Source: Peribolospora baueri | Lineage: Eukaryota > Basidiomycota > Peribolosporomycetes > Peribolosporales > Peribolosporaceae | Assembly (NCBI GenBank): GCA_029717555.1 | Contig: JAMDHS010000035.1 | Location: 62,001-126,000 of the forward strand | Length of the DNA: 64,000 nucleotides | Direction of reading: 5' to 3' | Part shown: piece after piece, positions 37,460 to 47,302 of the stretch | Layout of the letters: each line of letters starts with the position of its first letter | Numbering within the stretch: position 1 is the first letter of the stretch | Made by a program: the position numbers and the translations under genes | The notes under the pieces: generated by a model | Database searches by the model: none | What the model was told of the DNA's origin: nothing | The model's input: the letters and a program-made list of their open reading frames with translations, nothing else

Positions 37460-37971
37460 ATAGTTGCTGCGGCGTCGCTTTGGTCGCCTCCCTCAAATAG
37501 TCTCGCCATGGTGATTGCTCCCGAACGGCAAAAGAAGCGTTCCACCGGAGGTTGCGGAAGGCATATCGGTCCGAAGAGGCGGGCGTCGGGTGGTGTTGGA
37601 GTACGGGGAAGGGAGAGTGCATCGTTGGGGAAGACTCAGGACATCGGCCTACTGTCCGGGAACCTTTGCGCCTCTGGGGTTCGCGCCTCTGGGGCCTGGG
37701 TCATGGCGAGCTCACCTCTTGTTTGGCGTTCTTCTCTGCCCGTCCATGGGGGTCTCCCGGCACTATCGCTCTTCCGCATTCGGCTGCGATTTCGCTTCGC
37801 CTCTCTGATGCCGGACCGAAGGCCGACACTAAGTTACTGCCCCCGGCGGTCGAATAATCGGTTGTGCCTGACAAGCGGGACCCCGCATCACGTTCACCCG
37901 CACTTCCCACCGGTTGGTCTGCCGTGGATATGCCCATCGTCTCCTTCCTCTCCCTCCCTCGTTGTTGCGTG

Positions 37972-37980
37972 TATATAAAA
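37972..37980 (+). promoter_or_regulatory. TATA box of the GH28 gene
   Basis: TATATAAAA lies 95 bp upstream of the GH28 start codon, a consensus TATA element at a plausible distance. Strong TATA boxes are common in inducible fungal genes, which suits a pectin-degrading enzyme. Confidence 0.6.
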
Positions 37981-38074
37981 TGACGGATTTGGGGCCCCTC
38001 CATCGCTACGACCTGAAGACATCCGCGCTCACAGTGTACCTCTTTCCAGGAGTCTGACTTGGATCTTGCCCAGG

Positions 38075-40458
38075 ATGCGTCTGCTCTCCCTCTCGCTTCT
38101 TCTCGCGTCCAACTGTCTCGCCTTTGCGGCGGCCACGCCTCTCCATGGTCGCGACTCCATCGTGCCTCTAGGCAAGAAGACCTGCACGGTCCATGCGTCC
38201 GGCAACGGCGCCGACGATGCCCCGGCGCTGCTGGCCGCGGTCAGCAAGTGCGGCAAAGGCGGAAAGATCATCCTTCCGGACAAGTGAGTGCGCCTTCGAG
38301 AACCAGAAGAAGGCTCGACGATGGTGAGCCGACGGACACGCTGATGAGCGCCACCGATTCCACCTTGGCTCGTCCAGGAATTATACTATCGCTCAGCCAA
38401 TCACGACCGAGTTGCATGGCGCCGAAATCGAGCTGCACGGCTTCTTGTCCTTCACACCCAACGTCGACTATTGGGTGAAGAACAGCTACAGGGTCAGTGC
38501 GGCTTCTTGGTCGTGGGATCGGACAACCTCGCACGTCAGCTGAGCTCGCTCTCTCGTGTCTTTCGGTCCTGCTCCCTCTCAGGTCGACTTCCAGAACCAG
38601 TCCACCGCGTGGTTCGTGACCGGCTCGGACTTTGTCGTCGACGCCCTTGGCTCGGGCGGCATCTTCGGCAACGGCCAGACGTGGTACAGCTGGTCGGCAG
38701 GTGCGTCCAACTCCTTCGGCCGCCCGATCAGCCTCACTGTCACGAATGCGACCAGGGGAATCATCAGGAACTTCAACATCATCCAGCCGCAGTTCTGGTA
38801 AGAGACACCCCTTTCTGACTGTCATGCTTGCACTGGTCTCCTTACTAGCGAGCTTCGTTCTTTTCTTCTGAACAGGGCCACCTTCGTTATTGTGAGGCGA
38901 TGTCATTGGTAGTTCCATCTTGTTCGGAGACTGAAAGAGTGTTCTCTGCCGTGGTCCAGGACTCTAAAGAGATCGCGATGGAGAACTTCTACATCAACGC
39001 TACTAACACTGACCCGAGGGTTAGTTTCGTACTCTGCGCCGGCCAGACTCTTAATCCCTTCTTTTCCCGGTTGGCTGAACTGGACTGACCCACCATTGAA
39101 CCTCACCGTGACGATAGGGCGCGGGCCAGAATTGGGTACAGAACACGGACGGAGGAGACAGCTATAGAAGCTCCTGGCTCGCGTTCAAGAACTTTACCTA
39201 CCAAGGCGGTGACGACTGTTTCGCCTTCAAGGGCAACTCTAGCAACGTTTACATCGGCGACTTCACCTGCTACGGTTCAAATGGAATCGCCATCGGTGAG
39301 TTGTCTCGTTTTTTTCCGCAAGGTCCGTTCACCGTGTGAAGACCTGCTGCTGATCCTTCACCGTCCCGAGCACAGGCTCCCTCGGGCAGTATCCGGATCG
39401 CGTACGTGACCTGCCCCTTCTTTCCGTTCCGAAGTAGAAGTGTGAGACAGGAAAAGCTGACAATGATCTTCTTGCGCGCCCGCTGCGTCATCGGCCGATC
39501 GCCTCGCTTAGTATGACATCGTGGAGAACGCCTTGGTGGAGAACATCGTCGTAAGTACAGCTGCGTCCAGTCGACAAATTGCTGCGAAGAGGGAGCACCT
39601 TTCTGACCCCACTCGATATCTTCTGTTGCTGCGATGCCCTATCCAGACCAAGCCGTCCCTTCACATGGCAGCTAAGAACCATGTCTACTTCAAGTCATGG
39701 TGGGTTGTGGCTCCCTCCTGTTGGAGTCCTTAGCTGCTCGTTTGCTGAAAGTAGTTCCGTTGGGGCTTTTTTTTTCTCGCCCGTGTTTCTGTTCGAAACA
39801 GGATTGGAGAATACGTCGGAACCCCGCCTAACGGAGGAGGAGGTGCGACCTGCGTTTCTTCTGGTCCTCACTTCCAATCTGAACCCCTCTCTCCCCTCCC
39901 GTCCTCTCCCGTCAGGTGGCAGCGGAATCGTCAGGAACATGACCTTCAGGAACCTCTACAGCGAGAGCAACACGTTGCCTCTCTCGCTCACGTCGACGTG
40001 AGTGCTCGTGCATCGGCTCACGCGCTCTGAATGTCTCAAAGGTTTTCACACACATTTTTTTTCCGTCGCCCCCTTCTGCGCTTCGTTATTTTCACAGTAA
40101 CAGCTACATCAAGCTCAACTCGACCTACGCAAACACCTCCACGTTGGCCTACGAAGACATTCACTTCTACAACGTATCCGGGACCTCGTCTACGGATAAG
40201 GTAAGCCTTTATCATGTTGTGGTTGCGCAGTCTTGTCCCTCGTTCATCCTCACCTAAAAATGTTGTCCCCACGCTGTTCCTTGCCTTCGCTCCTCCACTC
40301 GCCAGGTCGTTGATTTTGAGTGCTCGACCAAGGGCCCCTGCACTGGCTGGACCTTTGAAGACTTCAACGTCAAGCCCGTCAACAGCTCGGACCCGCAGGA
40401 GAACTTTGTGTGCCAGAACTTCTTCAATTCCACCGGCCTCAGCCAGTGCCACGGATGA
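38075..40458 (+). CDS. Secreted GH28 pectin hydrolase, exopolygalacturonase-like
   Basis: Thirteen exons: 38075-38283, 38378-38492, 38583-38797, 38876-38891, 38960-39019, 39118-39295, 39376-39401, 39512-39550, 39647-39699, 39802-39842, 39916-39997, 40098-40200, 40306-40458. The product has 429 residues. A signal peptide ([20 protein letters not shown]) precedes a right-handed beta-helix. The NTDGGD motif (about 214-219) and GGDDC (235-239) hold the three catalytic aspartates. The usual GHG His is replaced: the segment reads [15 protein letters not shown], with Asn near 260. The usual RIK is also absent; YFKSW stands near there. These changes occur in a subset of exo-acting fungal GH28 enzymes, so activity is likely but the exact substrate (polygalacturonate or rhamnogalacturonan ends) is not settled. 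Asn-X-Ser/Thr sites are frequent. Confidence 0.87.
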
Positions 40459-41574
40459 GTGCAACCTGGTGGCCATCGAGAACGGCAGCGCCCCGTCGGA
40501 TGTTTTAGTTTCTGCCCCTGCTGGGCGTTGGCGTCCATGTTCTTTAATGACGTTCGTTCGAACATGTATGGCTATCACAAGTTGTGACGATCAGCCTCGC
40601 TTCCATAATCCAAGGACTTGTCCATCTTTATCCCAAATGGCCCACGCCAACGATTGCCGACGCCAACGTTTTACTGAGCGAACGCTACGAGATGAGAAGA
40701 GTCGGCGCCGCCTTGCGACCAATCCCCTCGCGCCTCCGCTCGAAGAGCAGGGTGCGTGACGGGACGTTCTTGCGCACAACGGACAAGCTCGCTGTGGTCA
40801 GACTGCATGTAGCACCGTCATCGCGCCTCGACGATGGTGACATTTCACAACAGGCGGACAGGAAACAGGAGGACAGAGAATGAGTGGCATACGTTACACG
40901 GGTTCGCTCGATCGTTTCGTTCCCGGGTTGTGGTGGTCTGAAGCTTGGGATGCTTGCCCTAGCCAGACGACACGAGACAACAAAGTAGGTAAGATGGCAT
41001 GACGCGCACAAATCTCATCAAGCGTAGTGCCGTGTTGCGCTCTTCCCGTTTTCGGTGATGGAAGACGACATAAAGCCACCTAAACCCGCTCTTCCCCGGC
41101 GTACCACCGACCGACTGCAGCCATATGAATCAAATCATCTCCTCGCCCAAAAAACCTCGAAACGCCGGCATCAGAGTGGCCCAGCGCGGCCTTTGTCCAT
41201 CGATGATGAGTGAGTGAAGGAAGACGAGAGTTTATCGACGCAGGAAAACAAGAAGGAGAGCGCGCGAAGATAAAGAGAATGGAAGATGGCTTCAGTTAGC
41301 ATGTTACCAGAAGAGCGCCAAATGCACGAGCACGATGAAGCCCCGCATGTACCATAGAAGAACATAGGAGCGAATAACCCCGAAAGATAACGTCCATCCA
41401 CGAACGGATCCGGTACATCTGCGGAGAGACCGCATCGCTGCCCAAGGGACAAAGGAACACTTACACCCACTAGGCCCCGTCTGACTCACCGAACGACCCA
41501 ACGAACGAGCTCGCGTATCCCCCTCACACGCGCAACAGATCCGGAGAGAGTTGGTTGCGCCCTTGCTGTCGTTG
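40459..41574. other. Convergent intergenic region, GH28 / Pom34-like
   Basis: About 1.1 kb between two gene ends; it should contain two 3' UTRs and terminators. Small ORFs on both strands lack coding features and I see no structured RNA. Confidence 0.5.
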
Positions 41575-43225
41575 TCATTGTTGGGTGCCCAGTGATGACG
41601 CCGGCGGCCCTGACGGGTTTGGTACGTTTGCCAGTGGCGACGAGCTCGGGTTTGACCCGCTACCGGGAGAGCCGGAGAGGGAAAATTGACCGCGAATGGG
41701 GGTGGAGACGGACCGACGGAGGGGGCTACCGCTATAGGGGGAAGCGGGGTTAGAGCTGGTCGCAAGAATGGCTCTACGGAGCGGGGAGTCTCCTCCACTT
41801 CCGATCCCCATTGGGGAAGCTTTGCCTTTGCTCTTGTTCGGTACAGTGGGGGAGCTCTTGCTGGGTAGAGAAGGGGTGGCGGTGGAAGCCCTACGCGGTG
41901 TGCCAATGGAGAGATCGGAGGGGAAGTAAGAGGTTGGTCGATCAGGTGGCCTGGGTCGATTCTAACAGGAGGAGGAGGTAGCGAGAAAGGTAGCGGTGAG
42001 AACGTATCCCAAAAGTTTTGACGGAGGCACTCCATTCCTTTTGTCTTGGATGTCCTCCTGGCTCTTTGTTCGCGTCACGAACTCACACTTGGCGACCCCT
42101 TGAAAGACTTCCACTTTTCTCCTAGTGTTGGACCAGGCATCCCGGCAGGCAACCCGCCATTGTCGATCACGGCGCCGGCAGCGTCCGTAGCGTCGACCTT
42201 GGAAGGGAGTCGGGAAAGCTTGAAGATTGCTTCGACAACGTTGAAGAGCAAGATGAGTGTGATGGTGTTTTCTGCTTGTTCCAAGGACATGGATCAGGGA
42301 GCATGGGCACGTAGAGAGATGAGATCAGCGAAAAGAAGAGCAGTGGCACAGCCAGGGCTCCCCAACAAATGTTGAAGCGTGGTCTCACCCAGGTACCATA
42401 TCGACGGCTTGCCGAGGACGTGAGCAGTTATGCGCCGCAGGAAACTAATTAATGAGAGAGCCAAACAGGAAGTGACGATTAAGAAAAGCGCGCCCAGTTT
42501 GACTACCGGAGCCGCGGCTCGTGGTAGAAACCAGTTGACTTTTACGTCTCATCCTTGCCCATTCCCACCTCTACTTACCTATACAAGTCTGTGTATCCCA
42601 GGACGCTCCAGACGACCAGCGCCACAATGTTGGCTCTTATCCTAGTGATTAGCCGGATTCGCCCCTGCGGCGGCGGACGCGTCTTGGTCGTAGTCTTGGT
42701 CTCCGTCCGTTCCTGGTGCGATTCTTGTACCTGTGGGGATCCGACCGAGTTTCTGAAAGGAGAACCGGAAGCGGCGGCGGGAGCTGGAGCGCGAGACGCC
42801 TGCGGAGATCCGAAGGAAGCGTCCATATTTTTAAAAGGAGAGATGGAAGCAGGAGTAGGGCGCTGGTGAGGAAACCTAGTGGGTGTTGCTGGCGCAGGAG
42901 CGGGCTCCGGTGCTGCAGCAACGGCGTCGGCGGAGGGCGAGGGCGAGCCCATATCCTTGAAAGGGTTCCGAAGCGCGGACGGAGGTGTCCAGGCAGATCC
43001 TCCAGGACTGAAGCTGTCGTGGTGATGAGGTTGATGGATAGGCGTCGCGTACAGTGCTGGACTTGCCGTTTTGTCATCTACAAACCGCACGTTTCGAGCA
43101 GAGGATGGGGAAGGCTGAGCGACCGAGTCGGATTGAATGAGGTCATGTGTGCGACGACGACGCTCGAGCGGCGAGGGTGTCTCTGGCAGGCCTGCAAAGG
43201 ACGTGTCGGCCATCGTGTGCGCCAT
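41575..43225 (-). CDS. Probable pore-membrane nucleoporin Pom34-like
   Basis: Four exons: 43225-42579, 42444-42389, 42271-42087, 41961-41575. They give 424 residues. The N-terminal 190 residues are Ser/Pro-rich with repeated NPFKDM/SPFKNM/SPFRN motifs. Two close hydrophobic helices follow, one ending in VALVVWSVLGYTDLY (about 194-214) and one ITLILLFNVVEAIF (about 236-252), separated by SFLRRITAHVLGKPSIWYL. The C-terminal 150 residues are again disordered. This two-helix, doubly disordered plan fits fungal Pom34, which anchors the nuclear pore complex in the pore membrane with Ndc1 and Pom152. The assignment rests on layout rather than on a strong sequence signature. Exon phases are consistent throughout. 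It shares a promoter with the bZIP gene. Confidence 0.6.
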
Positions 43226-43263
43226 AGCGTCGGGGTGTATAGACACGTCGTACGTGTCTTGAC

Positions 43264-43336
43264 CCTTGAGGACAAAGGTGTCGAGGACAAAGGCCTTGAG
43301 GGCAAGGGCTTGAGGACAAGGGCTTGAGGACAAAGG
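43264..43336. repeat. Imperfect 14-15-bp tandem repeat
   Basis: About five imperfect copies of a unit close to CTTGAGGACAAAGG. It lies just upstream of the Pom34-like start codon, so it is probably in the 5' leader or core promoter. Confidence 0.75.
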
Positions 43337-43389
43337 TGGACGAAGTGAGCACGCGTTAGGGCCGCTGCCGTGGATCTTCGAGAGATGAG

Positions 43390-43406
43390 CACGTGATCTG
43401 CACGTG
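43390..43406. promoter_or_regulatory. Paired CACGTG boxes
   Basis: CACGTG at 43390-43395 and 43401-43406 with a 5-bp spacer, the same spacing as the pair at 37418-37434. They lie 165 bp from the Pom34-like start and 324 bp from the bZIP start. Confidence 0.6.
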
Positions 43407-43729
43407 CCAACCCCTCGAGTGGCTCTGTCAGCTGTGACCGCCGCCGCAGCCGGCCCGGGCCACGCGAGGCGGCCTTCCACGTCGACACCATCGCCCTCCA
43501 CGTCGACGTCGACTGCACATTTAAGGGGCAACGAGAGGGACTCGTCGGGACGTCCAAGTGTGCCTCACCTTCCACGTCCACCTCATCGACCATCATGACC
43601 TGACATTGTCTCTTCTTGTCTCTTTCTTCTCCTTCATTCGCTCTCTACTTGAAACTTACACACATTCCTCCCCTTCAGTCCAGCCTCACTCTGACCCTCT
43701 CGCATATCTACTCCTCCATCCTCCTTATC

Positions 43730-45468
43730 ATGGACCAAGAAAACGACAAGACGATCAACCCGGCCACCCTCTTGATGGGTCAAGAGGAATCCGCCTCCTC
43801 TACCCCCCTTCCCTCCGCCGCGCCGTCCCCGGCGTCCTCCGCCTCTCCTCATCCCACCACCCCCGTCGCTAGACCTTCGCGAAGACCTAACAGCCCTCTC
43901 AAGCGCAAGGCCTCGGACGATGACGAGCAAGAGTCGACCACGTCGTCGAAAGGCAAAGGCAAGGCCAAGGCTCCCCTCTCCCAGATGGATCCCGCTCGCC
44001 GCGCGCGCCTCCTGGCTCGCCAAGAGCGCAACCGGCAAGCCGCACAGCGGTCGCGGAACGCGCGCAAGGCCTACTTGACGGACTTGGAGGAGAAGACTTG
44101 CGCTCTGGAGAAAGAGAACGATGACTTGCGAGGAGCGATCGCCAGGGGAGAGATGGAGAGGGCAAGTATGAACCGCGAGTTGGGCGAGACCAAGAGCCGA
44201 ATGGAAGGCCTCGAAGGGCTCCTCCGGACATTCCTCGCCGAGAGGCATTGTCTCTCGGTTGAAGCGCCGACCGCCTCTCCACATCGTCCGCCCACCCCCT
44301 CTTCGGACTCTTCATCTTCCTCTACCGTCTTTACCCTCCCACCCTTCCATCCGGTTTCCGCCCCTCTCCTCAGCCCTGCTCCGCCGCCCAGCATGATGGG
44401 GACACCGCCCTTCTTGGCCCTGCCGTCACACTCGTCTTCCATGCCTTTCGCCACCGTCACTCCTTCTCCGTTGATGTCTGCCGTACCCTCGCCTTCTTCT
44501 GCCTCTCTGTCGACTCCAGCAACATCGGCGACTCCGATCCAAGGCACGGACGACCGCACTCGCGTCTCAGCACGGGACGCGACCGTCCCCTCATTGTCAG
44601 CTCCTTCCCGCTCTCTCTTCTCTCCTCAGGAAGAGATGGACGCGGAGGTCGAGCGGGGGACGGCCCTGCAGCGGGTGCCTCTTCGTCTGGCGGTGCAGGA
44701 TCTAGGGCCGAGTCTGCTTCGACAGCAGCGGTCACGGAGGCAGTTGGACTGCGGTCGACGGCGAGCGGCGATGTCGTTTACGGCTTCAACTTCGGCGAAT
44801 TGCTCGATTTGCCCATCGTCCCTCTTCTCCACGGCTGCAACGAGCAAGATGGCGCCGGCCGTGTACCCGGCCAAAGGGAAGAACGCCGTGACGATGACGC
44901 CAGATCTCCGTTCCCGCCGTTCCCGCAGGTTCACCTTTCGGCTACGGCTCAGGCTGCCCAAGAGGCTTTTGAGGGCTTGCTGATGGGTCCCGTCATCGGC
45001 GACGGTCCAGGCGAGGGAAACGGAACTCGGCCGCCGCCGCAGGGGCAAGGTCCGGAGCAGCGGCGAGAACAAGAGGAGGACCAGGTTCGGAGTCAGAACC
45101 GGAACGAAGGTCAGGGATTTGGGACAGGTGGCGATGGCGACAGAGGCGGGGAGACGACGGTCACGATGGGCCCACGCGCCGACGTCACTGAGAACGACGG
45201 CGTCCTGGCGACGCTGAACGCCCCGCTCCCGTTGGCGACGACGACGATAACGACGGGGACGAATGGCCTATTCAATCTCGACCTCGACTTCACCATGGAC
45301 GTCGAGCTGCCGCTCCTCTGCTCCCCAGCCGACGAGGACGAGACGACGGCGGCGCTCTTCACCGCCTTCATCGACGCACCTCACGGCCAGGCGGAGCAGG
45401 ACGGAAAGGGCAAAGCGACGGACGCTTTTAGCGAATCGGTGCTCAGGGAGACCGTCGAGGCGGCCTGA
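43730..45468 (+). CDS. bZIP transcription factor, reading frame changes within the gene
   Basis: The frame from ATG 43730 encodes a basic region with the bZIP signature NRQAAQRSR (residues 101-109) and a leucine-zipper-like coiled coil (LEEKTCALEKENDDLRGAI onward). A Ser/Pro-rich middle follows. This frame stops at 44983, but from about 44640 it looks untranslated in character (Arg/Cys-rich). A second frame, displaced by minus one, then looks coding (VVYGFNFGELLDLPI, NGLFNLDLDFTMDVELPLL) and ends at 45468. A pyrimidine tract ending CTCCTCAG at 44629 resembles an intron 3' end, but no consensus donor with the right phase precedes it. So either an atypical intron, a sequence error (a run of five G at about 44655) or a real frameshift. 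The DNA-binding half is intact; targets are unknown. Confidence 0.78.
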
Positions 45469-46347
45469 TCTCGGCCACCTCTGTTTTCATTCCTCGAGCT
45501 CGAAGGGTTTCGTTTCCTTTCCTTCACTCCCCCCACTCTCTTCATTCCCTCTCTTCCTCCAAGGCCCCTGCTTCCCTTGTTCACCTCTTCTCGACGTCGT
45601 CAAGACATTGCGCGAGTTGCTGATCGCACCCGTTGAGTGTTGATCGCCTCGAGGGATGCACATGGTGACGCTGAGAGATGGTGGATGGGGGCGCGGGATG
45701 CGGAGGGGGATGGGATGTGGGTGGTGGGTGGGGCTGAGGGCTGGAACGCTCACACCGAACGAGCCGAGATCGGCCGGCGCGCACCGCACCGGTGTTCATT
45801 CATTCGCCCGTCCGTCGTCCATCGTGCCCATGTCTTGTCGTTTACATCCCTGTGTCCCGTCTATCGTGTCTCTCTCCATCGATCCTTCCTACTTATAGTC
45901 CCGCTCTTGTCCAGTCCGTCCCGTCGATTCCTCTTCCCTCCTCACAGGACACTTTGCCTGGTGACATGTAATGGCTGTTCGATAGCGCCGGTCGATTGTC
46001 GGACAATGTAATCGAGACCGGTTACTATATGTTGTTGGCCAGCGTTTTCTAGCGGCGAGAAAGTGAAAGCACAACGCGACCGACGGGCGTCGTGGGAAGA
46101 CGGGCGAGGCTGCGGCAGGGCCGATCATCCGCGTCTTCTTCGGACCATTTCGCTCGGCCGACGAGAACGACGGACGACGAAGGTCTACCTGCCTCTTTCG
46201 CCTCGCTTGATCGTCTTCTTCGTTCGAACTTTGGCTCCTCCTCGCTCCCTCTCACCCTCCTAGAGCTTCCTCTCCGTACGGCCATCCCGCTCCGCCGCGC
46301 CTGTCGCACCGAAACCGCCGCGTCCGTAGCTCGCTCGCTCGTTCGAT
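45469..46347. other. Spacer between bZIP gene and TIM13
   Basis: About 0.88 kb containing the bZIP 3' UTR and the TIM13 promoter. A GT-rich G-run stretch lies near 45700-45740. No coding sequence is supported. Confidence 0.5.
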
Positions 46348-47302
46348 ATGCCCGACTTCACGTCCTCCCTCCCCGGCTTCGGCTCCTCTTCCTCCGGAAG
46401 CGGCTCGAGCGCGACGTTGACGCAGGAACAGAAGAAGGAGGCGATTATCAGCCAGGTTCGGAACGAGCTGGCGATGGCGAATGCGCAGTGAGCTTGTTTG
46501 GCTTTTTTTTTCCGTTTTCGGTTTTCGTTCGTTTGGTCGGAGGAGTTTGGGGGGTCGGCGATGATGATGGCGGGGAAAGGAGGTCGGCAGATAGGTTTAC
46601 GGTGAAATGGTGGTGAACCTGACCTTCCTGGCCGTCCATTCTTTTTTTTTCATTCGCTCGCTCGCATCGAAAGGGAGCTCATCAACGTGAGTCAAATCGA
46701 GCCCGGTCGAGTGGTTCGCCGGCGGACAGGGAAGGAGGGGGAGAAGAGAATCTAAAGGGTGTGGACATAGCTGACAGCCGTGGTCTCTCTCTACGTCCTT
46801 CCGCTTCACTCGCGGTCGCTGCAGAAAATGAACGAGAAATGCGTGAGTATAGGAGGAGAAAGCGAAAGTTGGGCGCGTGCCAACGAACGAACGCGGCGGG
46901 TCTCACGCTCGCCTCCCTCGTGCTCTTGGCCAATGTGCAGTACGAAAAATGCATCACCAGTCCTGGGACGGCGCTGTCTAGCAAGGAGCAGGTGAGTGGG
47001 CCGCTTAGGAGGAGGCCGGACGCGTGTGGGGCTTGCTAGACTGTGTCTCGACGGCTTGCTCATGCGTTTGGCTCTGTCGTCTCGGAACAGACGTGCCTGA
47101 GCCGATGCATGGACCGGTACCTGGAAGCTTGTGGGTAGCGCGACTGGGTGTCATCTCGGCTGGTCGAAGGCGGCGCTAACCGTCGGTCGTTTTAACTTTG
47201 TTTTCTTTTGGGACGGTGTTAGTTAACATTGTCTCGCGTGCGTACGTCGCTCGGGTGGGCAAGGAACGGGGATCGATGGCGGACGCGTCGTTGACGGCCT
47301 AG
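46348..47302 (+). CDS. TIM13: Mitochondrial small Tim chaperone Tim13
   Basis: Six exons: 46348-46487, 46674-46686, 46825-46842, 46941-46991, 47091-47130, 47223-47302. They give 113 residues. Tim13 pairs with Tim8 in the intermembrane space to escort hydrophobic precursors to the TIM22/TIM23 machinery. The twin CX3C motif is present (C57/C61 in CYEKC, C76/C80 in CLSRC); these cysteines form two disulfides through the Mia40 relay. Flanking sequence (QVRNELAMANAQELINKMNEK; EAFNIVSRAYVARV) matches Tim13 better than Tim8, Tim9 or Tim10. Two internal exons are only 13 and 18 bases long, and each CX3C motif or its border is cut by introns. All splice phases agree. Confidence 0.93.

Larger units (their letters stand above)
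37167..38074. promoter_or_regulatory. Divergent promoter region, Pho80-type cyclin / GH28
   Basis: A 908-bp region between divergent starts. Near the cyclin side are three CACGTG hexamers (37418-37459). Near the GH28 side is a TATA box (37972-37980). The central part shows no coding sequence. Confidence 0.6.
43226..43729. promoter_or_regulatory. Bidirectional promoter, Pom34-like / bZIP
   Basis: A 504-bp region between divergent starts. It contains a short tandem repeat next to the Pom34-like start (43264-43336), two CACGTG boxes (43390-43406), and several CCACGTCGAC-like copies between 43477 and 43585. Confidence 0.6.
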
